Assembly: GCA_905221605.1 (NCBI GenBank)
Contig: CAJNDS010000193.1
Span: 137,391-201,390 of the forward strand
Direction: 5' to 3'
DNA length: 64,000 bases
Source: Symbiodinium natans
Lineage: Eukaryota; Sar; Dinophyceae; Suessiales; Symbiodiniaceae
In this document: positions 40,558 through 50,390 of the stretch, in pieces
Layout: each line of letters begins with the position of its first letter
Position numbering within the stretch: the stretch's first letter is position 1
Program-made: the position numbers and the translations under genes
The notes under the pieces: model-generated
Told to the model about the DNA's origin: nothing
What the model saw: the letters and a program-made list of their open reading frames with translations, nothing else
The model's database searches: none

Positions 40558-41784
40558 TCACTGAAACTCCGGACACTCGTAAGCCGGATGAGGTCCCAGG
40601 CACTTCCAGCACACATGGCGCCCTCGTCGGCACCTCTTTCCCGCCTTGGCGAAGGTGCAACCCCGTAAGTTGAAGGAGAAACACAAGGGCTTTCCCTCGG
40701 CGTCCTGAGAGTGGCAGCCGGAGGGCACGGTCCAGGTCTTTTTCTTGTCCCCTTCGCCAGGAGTCTTGGGCGCCTGCGGATTGGTCGGAGGCTTGAGAGC
40801 AAGATCACGATCCTTGCGCACAGGCTTGTTAGGCGGCTTGTTGGGTTGTTTGGGCTTAAGGGGAAGATCTGGATCCGGGGCAGTCTGCTTAAGCAACGGG
40901 ATGAGGTAGCACTGCACCTGCGTGTGATCCTTCCACTTGGCGAGCGAAGCCTCAAAAGGGTAGGAGCCATCGGGTCGAATGGACAAAGCTCCTCTGGTGT
41001 CCTCAGCGATGCGGGTCCACAGCATTTTGTCGGCCTCACGGAGCTGTTGGAGGGAGACACGTTGCATCCCTGGTGGCTGAGAGCGCATGTGCGTCTGCAA
41101 GAGCTGATCATGCCAGCGCTCCAAATGCTCATAGCGGCAAATCCGTCCCAACTCGAAGGCAAGGCTGCGGCGTTGCAGCGCCAACTTGATGGCGTATTCC
41201 CCTAACGTGCTGCAGCTGGGGTCACTGGAACGGCGGAGCAACTTCAAGTTCCCAGCAGAATCGAACCCCACAGAATGGTCGACCTTCTCAGTAGTGATCT
41301 CAAGAGCCCGACTGGTCAGGCGCTCCCATGGCAGCCAGAGCAGGGATTGATCGGCGACCATTTGTGCAACCAAGTCTTGGAGCTTGTGCGAGGGCTCAAC
41401 GTCAGCGCTCCAATGGATGCCCACCAGGCGTTTCTGCAACTCACTGATGCGTTGGGTGCGCTCAGCGAGAGGCATGCGAACTGGCTCGGAGGTGTCAGTC
41501 CGCTCGACTTTCCCACGCATCTCAGCAAGGGCTTGTGTGGTGCTCTCAAACCAAAGTCTTCGAGCAATGCATAGCACTTGGTCGCTGGGCGCCTGCCCCA
41601 AGGCACGCTTCAGGGTAGCAACCAAAGGGCCTTCATCGCTGTTCCCGGCCGACAAAGGGCCGATGAACGCTAAGGAACCGAAGGTGTCCACATGCACGGC
41701 CGCCAGCTTAGCTAAAGCCTCCTCTGGAAAATTGAGCTCCAAGGCTCGTGCCTTGAAGGCTGCACGACTATCAAGTGAGGACAT
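40558..41784 (-). CDS. YR-retrotransposon gag with zinc-knuckle-like C-terminus
   Basis: First ATG at 41784 (open from 41856). About 408 residues: a helical body (ERTQRISELQKRLVGI, YAIKLALQRRSLAFELGRIC, YEHLERWHDQLL), then a Pro/Lys-rich linker, then a Cys-rich end LCFSFNLRGCTFAKAGKRCR and HVCWKCLGPHPAYECPEF. This is the gag pattern I associate with dinoflagellate retroelements. It ends in TGA (40560-40558). The next 8 codons and all of pol are in the same frame, so a single stop separates gag from pol. Readthrough, or a point mutation in this copy, are the two explanations. Confidence 0.75.
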   Translation of the reverse strand: MSSLDSRAAFKARALELNFPEEALAKLAAVHVDTFGSLAFIGPLSAGNSDEGPLVATLKRALGQAPSDQVLCIARRLWFESTTQALAEMRGKVERTDTSEPVRMPLAERTQRISELQKRLVGIHWSADVEPSHKLQDLVAQMVADQSLLWLPWERLTSRALEITTEKVDHSVGFDSAGNLKLLRRSSDPSCSTLGEYAIKLALQRRSLAFELGRICRYEHLERWHDQLLQTHMRSQPPGMQRVSLQQLREADKMLWTRIAEDTRGALSIRPDGSYPFEASLAKWKDHTQVQCYLIPLLKQTAPDPDLPLKPKQPNKPPNKPVRKDRDLALKPPTNPQAPKTPGEGDKKKTWTVPSGCHSQDAEGKPLCFSFNLRGCTFAKAGKRCRRGRHVCWKCLGPHPAYECPEFQ

Positions 41785-41856
41785 GTTGCCTCGGGACAAA
41801 AGCTGCGCGGAACACAAGGCAGAGCTGCATGTGGCATGAAAGTTGCATAATGTCAC

Positions 41857-42258
41857 TGAAGCTCAGAATTTGCAGAACGCTACCCTGAAGCTCAAAGTTG
41901 CAGAAAGCTACAGAGCTCGAGAATGTTGACCAAATACTGCACCCACGCCGGCCAAGGACGGACCTGCATCGCCAGGCGGCTTGGGGTCAGTCCCGAATAC
42001 CGCCTCGTAGACGACGAGCAGACCGGATACTGTCGTAGTACAGCTTAGCGCGGCTAGGGGAGTACCCCGGTTACCGCGGGCAGCAAAGACTTGATTTGCA
42101 TGATGTCTAAGGATATGTAAATAGCAGTCCAGGAACTACAAGCGGGGTGCAGCTTGGCTAAGCGCCTCAACGCGGGCTTGGATGAAATCCGAGTACCCGA
42201 CAGGCGAGCAAAAGGAAGTGAAAGGGCGCAAACTGTTTTAGCTCTCCGCGGGACGGTA
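41857..42258. other. Gap between recombinase and gag ORFs
   Basis: About 400 bases with no coherent frame. On the minus strand there are two similar segments (TTGCATAATGTCACTGAAGCTC... around 41840-41900, with CTGAAGCTCA repeated). This may be an internal promoter or leader for gag-pol. Confidence 0.35.
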
Positions 42259-44037
42259 TCAGCTGCTCTTGTATGTTTGGCTACACCGCTTGCATACGAG
42301 CAGGTCAGAGGCAGGAACATTCTGATCCAACTCGCCAAAATTGCGGGTTATGGGTCGGCCACACAAGAACTTGGCCCCTTCGGAAGCCTGTATATGCACC
42401 GTCCTGCTGTAAATATGCATCTTGCTGAAAACACTCGAAACCTGCGCCGCCGTGAGAGCAGCATCAAGAGGCACCCCCACAGCTCTGGCCTCGAGATCGT
42501 CGACGTCCAGGTCAGAGCCCTCAGCTTCGGAATCCGACACAAAAGGGTCGTGTTCCACCACCTTCTCCTGAAGCTGAGGTCCTTCAGATGCTTGGATCAT
42601 GACTGCCAATCGCATGACTCGACTGTCATCGGGCTTGAACTGGCCAGCTCGAATCTTCCGCAGAATGTCAGAAAAGATTTTCATGAGACGACAAAGCTCG
42701 TCCCGACTGTAGGTGAGTGGCGAGCGGGAAGCGGGATCGAGATGATGTCCGGCAATTCGCCGGTCTTCTAAAGATATGCCACCGAATTTCGCAAGCCAGC
42801 TAAGCATGGTAGCCTTTGAGCTGTGGGAAGACACGCGACTAGCAGGGGGCAAATCAATCTGGCTGGCTACCAGGAATTCCCGAAGGTACAAGCTTAGTTC
42901 ACCAGTCGACATGCGACGTGTGAGCCAGCATTGGGCCGCCTCGCTGAAGGCGGGCAGGGATGGCTTCAGCGAGAGACCGGCATCCTGCCGAGCTTGCATC
43001 CAGGCCGGCCCCCAGGCGCTTGTGTACAAGAAACACCCCAAACTGAGGAGCGGCAGCAGAAGGTTCTTTCGGTCGCCTTGGGCAGTCTTGTAAGACACAG
43101 AAGCGGCTTCCAGGAGATACACATCGTCGGCACTGCTGCATTCTAGCGAGTCCAGGTACATGGTGTCGGAAAAACGAGCACAGCTGCCAACACAAAACAA
43201 AATATGCCCGGCTATGACGCACCAATGAGGATACGGGGACTTCACCACAATGCGCTCTAGTGCACGAATCATGTCAACCGTCAAGGGAGCAGCCTGCACG
43301 AGGGGCTTCTTCGTCGCTGCAAGGGCGGCAGCTGCACCTCGAACACGAATGGACACGGGAGAACCTGCGGTAGGCGCAAAACCAAGCAGGGCAGACATGA
43401 AGTTCCAGCTCTCAAGGAAAGATTTCCCGGAGGTCGGGGCTCCGTTTGCTTGCAAATGCTTCATATAAGAGTAAAGAGTGGCTTCATCGGCTCGCAACGG
43501 GGAACCCAGACCGGAAGCTAAGCAAAACTCCGCAAAACGCCAGTACGAGGCTGTCCGCTTGGCCAGCGTGGCAGTACTCTTGTTCGCGAATGCATCAGTA
43601 AACGATTTCTGCAGCTCACTGTCGTCGGACAACAGGGCGGCATCGGCTACTAGATTACGCCCAAAGGATGAGGCAGCAGGCTCCAAAAGTGTCAAAACTT
43701 TGATCTTGCGCAAGGCTTCAAAGCGCACTGCATCATCCGACTTGAACAAGGCGGCACACTGAGCTCGCTGCCGTGCAAATTTCTGGGTAGCGTTTGGCAA
43801 AATCTCCTGAGAGGCCTGCTGGACTCCACTTCGAACCGCGCTGCTATCAGGCTCCCATGGGGGGTCGGAAAAGTAAACCAGGGGTTCAACAGCAGGCGGG
43901 ACTCCGAAGACAAAACCGAAAACTCCACGATCCCAGGGCATCACGATGCGCTTGGCACGAAAGTCCAAAAAGCGGCAGTTGGAGATGACGTCTTCCATGC
44001 GACGCTTCTGGCCCCCGGCTGGAGGTGCTGGCTGCAT
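42259..44037 (-). CDS. Tyrosine recombinase (YR) of the retrotransposon
   Basis: First ATG at 44037 (frame open from 44100). An N-terminal region of about 170 residues is followed by a core-binding part (ATLAKRTASYWRFAEFCLAS, TLYSYMKHLQANGAPTSGKS). The catalytic domain has VGSCARFSDTMYL (Arg), SSHSSKATMLSWLAKFG (His-x-x-Lys), AGHHLDPASRSPLTYSRDEL (His and the Tyr nucleophile candidate) and KIRAGQFKPDDSR. A C-terminal CGRP...VCKRC may form a zinc ribbon. In DIRS-type elements YR integrates a circular cDNA and lies 3' of RT; here it is 5' of gag on the same strand. The order of motifs matches dinoflagellate YR proteins I recall. Confidence 0.75.
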   Translation of the reverse strand: MQPAPPAGGQKRRMEDVISNCRFLDFRAKRIVMPWDRGVFGFVFGVPPAVEPLVYFSDPPWEPDSSAVRSGVQQASQEILPNATQKFARQRAQCAALFKSDDAVRFEALRKIKVLTLLEPAASSFGRNLVADAALLSDDSELQKSFTDAFANKSTATLAKRTASYWRFAEFCLASGLGSPLRADEATLYSYMKHLQANGAPTSGKSFLESWNFMSALLGFAPTAGSPVSIRVRGAAAALAATKKPLVQAAPLTVDMIRALERIVVKSPYPHWCVIAGHILFCVGSCARFSDTMYLDSLECSSADDVYLLEAASVSYKTAQGDRKNLLLPLLSLGCFLYTSAWGPAWMQARQDAGLSLKPSLPAFSEAAQCWLTRRMSTGELSLYLREFLVASQIDLPPASRVSSHSSKATMLSWLAKFGGISLEDRRIAGHHLDPASRSPLTYSRDELCRLMKIFSDILRKIRAGQFKPDDSRVMRLAVMIQASEGPQLQEKVVEHDPFVSDSEAEGSDLDVDDLEARAVGVPLDAALTAAQVSSVFSKMHIYSRTVHIQASEGAKFLCGRPITRNFGELDQNVPASDLLVCKRCSQTYKSS

Positions 44038-44045
44038 CTCTGAAG

Positions 44046-44405
44046 CTACGGGTCCTCCACTGGCACAGCAGACGGCAAGGGTGCCCCGTAATGCAGCCAC
44101 AAGTAGCGGACCTTTCCGGCGAGATCTCGGAGGAGGGACACAACGCGACTGAGAAGGTTGGTGTCAGCCCACTCTTGCGGCGGAAGCCCCAGCCCCTGCA
44201 AGGCGCTCACGCGATCACGACGGAGTGCCTCAAGGCTGGTATGTATCAAACTAATCTGATCCCGAAGGTCCGAAACCGCTACCTGCAAGGCTGCTATCTG
44301 CTGATGGTCCCAAACTGCTTGATCAGTCCACCGCTGGACCGTCACAAAGGTCTCAGAGGGCCGAGGGGCTGGCGGAGTCTCTGAGTTCGAATCAGAGTCG
44401 CCCAT
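44046..44405 (-). CDS. Small coiled-coil ORF at the element's 5' end
   Basis: ATG 44405 (open from 44453), 119 residues, in a different frame and ending 9 bases before the recombinase ATG. It reads a Ser/Pro/Thr-rich start, then heptad-like IAALQVAVSDLRDQISLIHT and SRVVSLLRDLAGKVRYLWLH. It could be a gag-like assembly or DNA-binding helper. Close spacing suggests one mRNA with the recombinase. Confidence 0.45.
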   Translation of the reverse strand: MGDSDSNSETPPAPRPSETFVTVQRWTDQAVWDHQQIAALQVAVSDLRDQISLIHTSLEALRRDRVSALQGLGLPPQEWADTNLLSRVVSLLRDLAGKVRYLWLHYGAPLPSAVPVEDP

Positions 44406-44467
44406 CCGCCGGCTGCTCTCACGGCAGCCAGCTTGCACGAGGCCTAAGGCCACTCCAAATGCCTATA

Positions 44468-44844
44468 TGAAAAACTTTAGCATAGCTCAGCACTAGCATT
44501 GTCCATATCTGCGTACATCATGGACTGCCATGCAATGTGTGCCAGTGCGAAACGAGCCATGCTGAAAGAACGGCGCGGCAGATTAATGTCAGTCCCTCGG
44601 TGGGGCATGCCAGGGGTTTCCGGGGATTTACAAAAATTCCGGGAATTTTCAGGATTCCCCGGGTTCCCACATCAGTCTACAAATCACCGGTAAACACACT
44701 CTTGTGCTTGTGTCTTCAAACACATACAAGAGAAACGGAAGTCGAAGTTCAAAATACAGTTTGTAAAGATTTTGGAAATCATTGCTCAGCTCAACCGGCT
44801 GCTATGAAAACAAAAAGACAACTTCGTCGCTTCGCGAAAACGCC
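44468..44844 (-). repeat. 377-bp split direct repeat, 5' terminal copy
   Basis: Matches 25661-26037 by eye. Its outer edge (44844/44845) is the junction with the older LINE. Promoter function for the element would be expected here; no TATA-like signal is obvious. Confidence 0.92.
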
Positions 44845-46261
44845 ATACGTCTGAACTGGAGACAAGTGACAGCTGTCGCAGATCCTGCGTGACTGACTGG
44901 GCCAGCTGGGACCGAGAGCGGCGCTCTTTGCGGAGAGTTGTGGCGACTAACATCAGTGCTGACAGTGTGTCTATGATGCTCCACATCCTGAACGACTTTG
45001 CCTCTCTGAGCCCCAGCACCAGCGCAAAGGTCACTGTGGGCCCTGACATCTCCGGCAGTAGCTTCCGCGTGGAGTGGTAGTTCACCAGCGCACCGTCCAC
45101 TGTGCTGAGAACTATGGCCTCCTCCAGAAGTCCAATCACCTCTCGCAGGGAGACCGGGGCCTTCTTCGTGTCCACATCTTCCAAGGCGCGAAGGGCAGGG
45201 TTCCAGCGCTTGTACTTGAGGATGTCTGGCTCGGTCAGGGCCTGGAGACGAACCCTAGCCTGGTCTTGAGCTCGGACGCCCACGTCTGAAAGAGGATTGT
45301 TCGCAGAGGAAGCTTGATGGACTCCGGGACTCCTCCTTCATATTGCGCCATTGCTCGGCCACTTTGGCCTGCGCTGCAATTGTGCTGAGAGGCGGGGCCG
45401 TGCCTTCGAACATCACCCACGACGTGCTCTGCGCCAGACCCGTCAAGAAGTCCTCGTGCCGGAGGACCAGCTGTGCTGCTTTGCCGACAAGCGCCACTGA
45501 GGCCGGTTTGGAGGAGGGTTGACTGCCTGAGGTTCCTGCAGGAAAGGGTTGCAGCTTGGCGGGACGTGCGCTGTGCCCTTTCCCACGGTCTGGCCCCTTC
45601 CCGTTAGGGCGGTTGTACTTCGAAGGCTGGCCGTGCTCGCGCGCAGTCCTGTGGGCGGTCGACGGAAGGGCCGTCAGTGAAACCTCCGGGGTCGGAGGAG
45701 CTGCTGGGAGTCCTGAGCTGGTAGATCTCGTGGGCTGGAACCGCCCAAGTTGGCCCTCTGAAGCGCCATTGTCTGGAGGTGTTGGAGCTCCGCTGCAGCC
45801 TCCAAGAGGTCGTCTCCTCGTGAAACTCCTTCGAGGTCCATCTGGCAGAGCCTGAGGATGGTGCAACAGGACAACTAACTTCGAGAAAACTATCATGGGA
45901 CTGCGGCATGCTTTGTCTGGCGGCACCTGAAGCGAAGCTCGCAGTACCGGCACGGTGAGCACAGGGCCAGACCTCTACGATGGCTCTTGGTGTGGCTGCG
46001 GGCAGTGTTCAGCAGAGGAAGAGCCCATCCATGAAAAGCTTTCAGGTGTTGAGTGAGACCTCTGGCCCGCACGAGACCCTGATTGCAGATCGGACAAAAC
46101 CGATAGCACTTGTCCCTAGCAGTCCTCAAGTGTTTGGCCACTTCTTCCCACCCACAGGCGGTGAGAGGAGTCACAGCGCCATCCCAATAGACTCCTAGCT
46201 CGTTAAGAGGCAGGGGAGCATTTGCCTGATCGGCAGCATTAGTGCGAAGATTTTCAAACAC
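44845..46261 (-). pseudogene. Older LINE copy, 5' part: zinc fingers and RWNP domain, frameshifted
   Basis: The finger region (46261-45893: RFCPICNQGLVRARGLTQHL, LCSPCRYCELRF) matches the fingers of the intact LINE (CRHCGVTYH). It ends in an ATGA overlap (45896-45893), after which the next frame starts MIVFSKLVVLLHHPQALP. Homology to the intact ORF2 then jumps through three frames (SKPASVALVGKAAQLVLRHE; LPLRTILFQTWASELKTRL; KYKRWNPALRALEDVD), so it is dead. It stops at 44845, where the YR element begins. Endonuclease and RT are missing: the copy is 5'-truncated, as is usual for LINEs. Confidence 0.75.
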
Positions 46262-46827
46262 AAAAGACGCCTGCGGTGCGAATGCAATCTCAAGTCAAAG
46301 CACATGAAAATACTGTAAAGCAACCACGACAAGATCACATAAAGTGGGGAGTTTCAAAGAGGCGAAATCCTAAATACCCCGCCTACAAAAGGGCGAACAG
46401 AAGGCTTCGGGCTTTTGTCACTTAGGATCGCCTCTCCCCTTTCCACAACAAACAACACACACTTAGTTCACTAGAGCTCCCAAAATTTCGGTCTGTTGCG
46501 AGCACTGCCGTCAAGGTCGTTGGCTCGTGTTCAGCTACTCTGCAGGCTACGGCAAAGGAACTACAACTACGCATGCTTGTATAGCCCAAGCGGAAGCCAT
46601 AGGCGGCTGGATGTCGCCTTCACTTAGCCATTGAGGCTCGTAGCAACCATCGCACGAGAGATGAGTGCAATGCATCACTCAAATCAAGGCATTCGGATTG
46701 ACACATTGGAGGTTCGAAATGACAAGGATTGGTTCCAAAATGGAACATGACAAGTAAGCTGACCTGGCACAGTCACAGCATCATGAGCATCACCAAGCCG
46801 GGCGAAACAAGTCGGGCAAAATTCCAG
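46262..46827. other. Non-coding, possible 3' LTR region of the Copia element
   Basis: 566 bases between the Copia RNase H stop and the LINE remnant. A 3' LTR of the minus-strand Copia would lie here, but no matching 5' copy is seen upstream of 49457, so it cannot be confirmed. Confidence 0.3.
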
Positions 46828-48174
46828 TTAGGGCGTCGCTAAGTGACGGGCACATGTGTTGCACGGCACCTTTCCACGACGTCGAGCTTCAGCTAGACAA
46901 ATCCTTTCGATCTCATCAGCCTGATTCAAACCTGTACATGATCTGCGTAGGTGAAAGCAATGTCCACGGCGTAGCGTCACATACACCGGTGATTCGGGAT
47001 TCACCTCAAGGACAGGTCGACGGCGTCTCGGCTGTCGCTTTGGCATAGCAGCACCATGGGCTGGATACTGCGCATCATGCATTGAAGGTACTACGATGTT
47101 CTCATACATCCAAGCGTGAAGACGATCACGAACCTGGTTGATGTTGTCTTCTGCAGGTGGTGGCACAGCTGTTGGGCGCCGTTTGGGCGCTGGCGCAGGA
47201 AGCTGTGAGCTGCTGGATGCAGCCTCGGGGCAAGTTTCTGGCTGAGGATCCGAAGTGACGGTGCTTTCAGCATGTACAAGCGGTGCATTAGGGGTTGTAG
47301 AGGAACTAGGGCCGGCAGGTTCGGGACTAGCAGAAACCACAACAACCACCTTGGGAACCTGTGCATCAGTGGTGGTGCCGCGACGGCGGCAACAGAAGCA
47401 CATCATGAGCAATGCAAGAAACACGGTCTGGCAAAAGATCATGAAGGGCACTGGACGCTGATCGTACATCTCAGCGATCAAAAACCACACCTGCACGATA
47501 CAACGAAGCACACGCACAAGCAAGGATTCGTTGTCGTCGCCCTGGCTCAAGGCGTCTGGAACATTGGGCTCATCTGATCCGTTGGTGTCAGTGCCGAGCG
47601 CATCACGCGCCTGCATGGCACATAGCACAACACTCAAGATTCTGGCGGCATCGCCAGTCTTGTCTCGCTTAGCATATCCTCGAAGTTGCTTGCATGCCGC
47701 ACGTACAGCCTTTGTGTTTTCAAGCACATCAAGCTGTTCTTGTCCGACCACCTGGAAATCTTGTGATGAGTCGCGTACCTTGAGCATCCCAAGAAGGAAT
47801 CGCACACGCTGCACCGACAGCACCTTAGTGCCTATGTCGGAGACATTTAGATTTGTCTCCACAGCATGGATCCTCAAGGAATTGGCAGCTACCTTGGCCT
47901 GTACCCAAAGAAGCTTGGCATCGAGATGCCGGATTCGACCCACTCCGCTGCGTTGGCAGACTGCTCGCGCGGCAGAGTTATCCACCAGGATGTGCGGACT
48001 GCCAGTTCGGTCAGGGGACAGAAAAGCGTACATTGCCTTCACAAGAATGCAGTCAATGCTGGTACTGACGGCTGAGTGGAATTCAGCCTCCGCCGAAGAT
48101 AGTGCGACTACCTTCTGTGTCTTGGAGGACCCATGGATGTAATGCTTGTTGCAAAGGATGGCTGAAGATGACAC
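46828..48174 (-). pseudogene. Copia RNase H with C-terminal membrane helix and Cys-rich tail
   Basis: Continues the Copia RT after a frameshift. The RNase H blocks are KVVALSSAEAEF, LVDNSAARA, RIRHLDAKLLWVQ and NVSDIGTK. Beyond the usual Copia end come about 300 residues: a membrane helix (FMIFCQTVFLALLMMCFCC), a Pro/Ser/Thr-rich linker, and a tail VYVTLRRGHCFHLRRSC then LAEARRRGKVPCNTC. The tail resembles the small Cys/His module (YH..C..L.....ISL.EA...GY.PC..C) found at the end of various nucleases and surface proteins. The extra region is not part of classic Ty1/Copia pol and may mark an envelope-like or accessory function. Confidence 0.65.
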
Positions 48175-49457
48175 GGATCTTCTGGACTGGCGATCGAATC
48201 ACTAAAGCCTTCAATCACGTTTTCACCAGGGGTTTGAATCTTCAGGCCCACGCCGACTTCACCGGCTTCAAGACAAATGCAGTGCCCACTCGTATGTGTC
48301 AAATAGCCAACCAAGTGTCGAAGCAATGCCCAGGCTGGCACAGTCGGGTTCGACACGCATGTCGACAGGAGCCGAATAGCAAACTGTGACTCGGGCATGT
48401 CAGCCTGCAAGTACAACAACACACCGACTGACTGCCGGTACAGACCGGCACGCTCAGGTTCCAAGCTCGGGCCATCAGTCTCGCATCTTCCTGAAGGTAA
48501 AGGGGACTTCCGAACCTTCGGGTTCCCTGTGAGGTCTCGCAACTTGCTGAGGTGCTTGCCATTGACCTGAATGATCAGTTCATGGTCAGACAAAAGAAAA
48601 TGGCGTTTCTTTAGGAACTGGATTTCATCTCCTGTGTTGCAGATCCACTCAACCCGCAGTTGAAACTGGCCTTTCAACTTCTCGATCATGCCTTCCAGGG
48701 CCATTCTCCTTCCGGCGCTCAGCATGTCATCAACATGGATGAGGCCCGCTGCATGCGGTTTGCCACTGCCGTCGGTGAGGCGGAACAGAGATGGCAATTC
48801 GGGCATCAGTTCTGCCCCGGCTTCAGTCTGCAAAGTCTCGCTGAACTTTGAAAACCACCGCGCCGATCCGTCGCGCTGCCCAGGCAGGCACCGGAGCAAA
48901 CGAAACCACACAACCTGATCCCCGATCCTCACGGAAGTGCATGTCGGCTCGCCCTGAAGACAATTGAAGTAGGCATCAGAAACATCAAGGCTGCACATGC
49001 ACCAGCCTTGACCTCGGTTGCTCATGAACAGCGAAGGGATCACTCTGCTCTGAAGCGAACTTGAAGCTGGCGAGTACAGGTCCTCGCGCCCCGGGTCGAG
49101 AAACGCGAACTCTCGCGCAACGAGACGGGCTCTTCTGAGCCAGCAAAGTCGCCCGTTGATCTCCTTCCACACGAACCGTGTGGAAAGCTTGCGATGATCA
49201 ACCTGTGGCCCTGAGACCTCCTCAATGACGTCGATGCCAACAAGCCTGCGAACCTCATACAGCATGGCAACCCGGTCGACCTCGGCTAGGCCTTCCGGTG
49301 TTAACTCGGGCTCAAGCTCTGAAAATTCGCGAGTCAAGCACGCGGGGATCTCATCGGAAGTGGACACTCCATCTGCAAAGGAATCAAGCGACTGGTCAAG
49401 CGCCTGATCGTAAGCATCAAGCTCACACAGCACTTCGTCTCCGAAATCAAGATTCAT
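48108..49457 (-). pseudogene. Copia reverse transcriptase (frameshifted from RNase H)
   Basis: ATG 49457; reads an acidic linker, then LCWLRRARLVAREFAF (KARLVA block), CMCSLDVSDAYFNC, VVWFRLLRCLPGQRDGS, LIHVDDMLSAGRR (HVDD for YVDD), then LLRHLVGYLTHTSG. At GFSDS (about 48200) one base is missing: the -1 neighbour frame continues RQSRRSVSSSAILCNK into RNase H. Apart from this single lesion the element is well kept. No integrase or gag lies upstream on this strand, so the 5' half is lost. Confidence 0.75.
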
Positions 49458-49465
49458 TGGCTCAT

Positions 49466-49858
49466 CCAGGTGATAAAACTCTTCCTATTGAACAGACTCC
49501 CGTGGTTGCCCCTAGCGAAGAAGAGCTTCGACGACACATGTTGTCTCACATACCATACCAGCCTTACTGCCCCCATTGCGTTGCCTACCAGGCGAGGTCA
49601 GACCGTCATATGCGTCATCGGTCGACGCACGTACCTGCAGCACCCTTTGCTTCGACTTTTGCTACACTGAGCGTGCCACTGGTAAAGCTGGAAGCAAGCT
49701 AATCTGTCTTGTGCTCAAGGACAGCCATGCGGGTGCTGTTTGTGCCATACCCACGCCTTCGAAAGGTGGGTCAGTGGTGTCCCGTTTCCAAGTTGCTAAG
49801 ATCTGCAAGTTTCTCAACTTTTGCGGTTACGAAGAGGTTTTCCGTCGGCGAGAACCTT
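49466..49858 (+). pseudogene. Copia integrase N-terminal fragment (opposite strand)
   Basis: One frame reads EEELRRHMLSHIPYQPYCP and HCVAYQARSDRH, the pre-integrase H..C..C motif typical of Copia. After a frame change comes SKLICLVLKDSHAGAVCAIP and SKGGSVVSRFQVAKICKFLN, FCGYEEV, the start of the integrase core. It is cut at about 49858, where a duplicated fragment of another gene begins. It points away from the Copia RT at 48108-49457, so it is from a different insertion or an inversion. Confidence 0.6.
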
Positions 49859-50282
49859 GACAGCGTTGACCCTTCGAGGGCGGCCTACGACAAGATTGAG
49901 AGCAACCCGATGCGCTGTCCAGGTGCAGGACAAGGAGTTGTTCTTCTTTCTCCAGCCTTGGGAAGCGTTGCCCAAAGGAGGAGAGCAGGCTGTGTGCATC
50001 TAACCTCGCTGGACGGTGCAACACCTGCATGCACCGCATGCCAAAGTTTGCGCAAGCTATAGGCGAGAGTGTCAAATTCATCGCGTTCCAGCAAGATGTC
50101 AAGGAGCCAAATCTTCAGAAGCTGCGTGAGATGCGCCAAAAGCACTTGAAGGGAATCCAGAGCGCATCCCAATTCAACGTTGTCGTGATTGATAAGGATT
50201 TTCTTAAGGAGTATCCTGTGAGCGTTGGGCCCTTCAACCACGTGCATTTCACGTTCAATGATCTCTCGGATGCAAGCCTGTC
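49858..50282 (+). pseudogene. Partial duplicate of the gene at 51082
   Basis: Close copy of about 51125-51550, from LDSVDPSRAAYDKIESNP to HFTFNDLSDASLS, with a frameshift and a substitution of the ACTVQ segment. It ends abruptly at a CCCTAAA array (50283). Confidence 0.8.
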
Positions 50283-50390
50283 TAAACCCTAAACCCTAAA
50301 CCCTAAACCCTAAACCCCAAACCATAAAACCCTAAACCCTAAACCCTAAACCCTAAACCCTAAACCCTAAACCCTAGACCCGAAACCGCG
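50283..50390 (-). repeat. CCCTAAA array directly on a gene break
   Basis: About 14 units, starting exactly where the duplicated gene fragment stops. Confidence 0.9.

Larger units (their letters stand above)
25366..44844 (-). mobile_element. Split-direct-repeat tyrosine-recombinase retrotransposon, about 19.5 kb composite
   Basis: On the minus strand the order is: 377-bp repeat (44844-44468), coiled-coil ORF, tyrosine recombinase, gag, pol, LINE ORFs, 250-bp repeat (26287-26038), 377-bp repeat (26037-25661), 45 bases, 250-bp repeat (25615-25366). The pattern A1 / ORFs / B1-A2-B2 is the split direct repeat described for Ngaro/PAT-type YR retrotransposons. The copies appear identical by eye, so insertion is recent. 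Both outer edges abut halves of one older LINE. There is no obvious target-site duplication, as expected for recombinase-driven integration. Whether the internal LINE is a later passenger or part of the element is open. Confidence 0.65.

Noticed and set aside
50283-50390. Telomere healing of a broken chromosome end
   Set aside because: A healed right-hand end would show TTTAGGG on the top strand; here it is CCCTAAA, the wrong orientation for simple healing.
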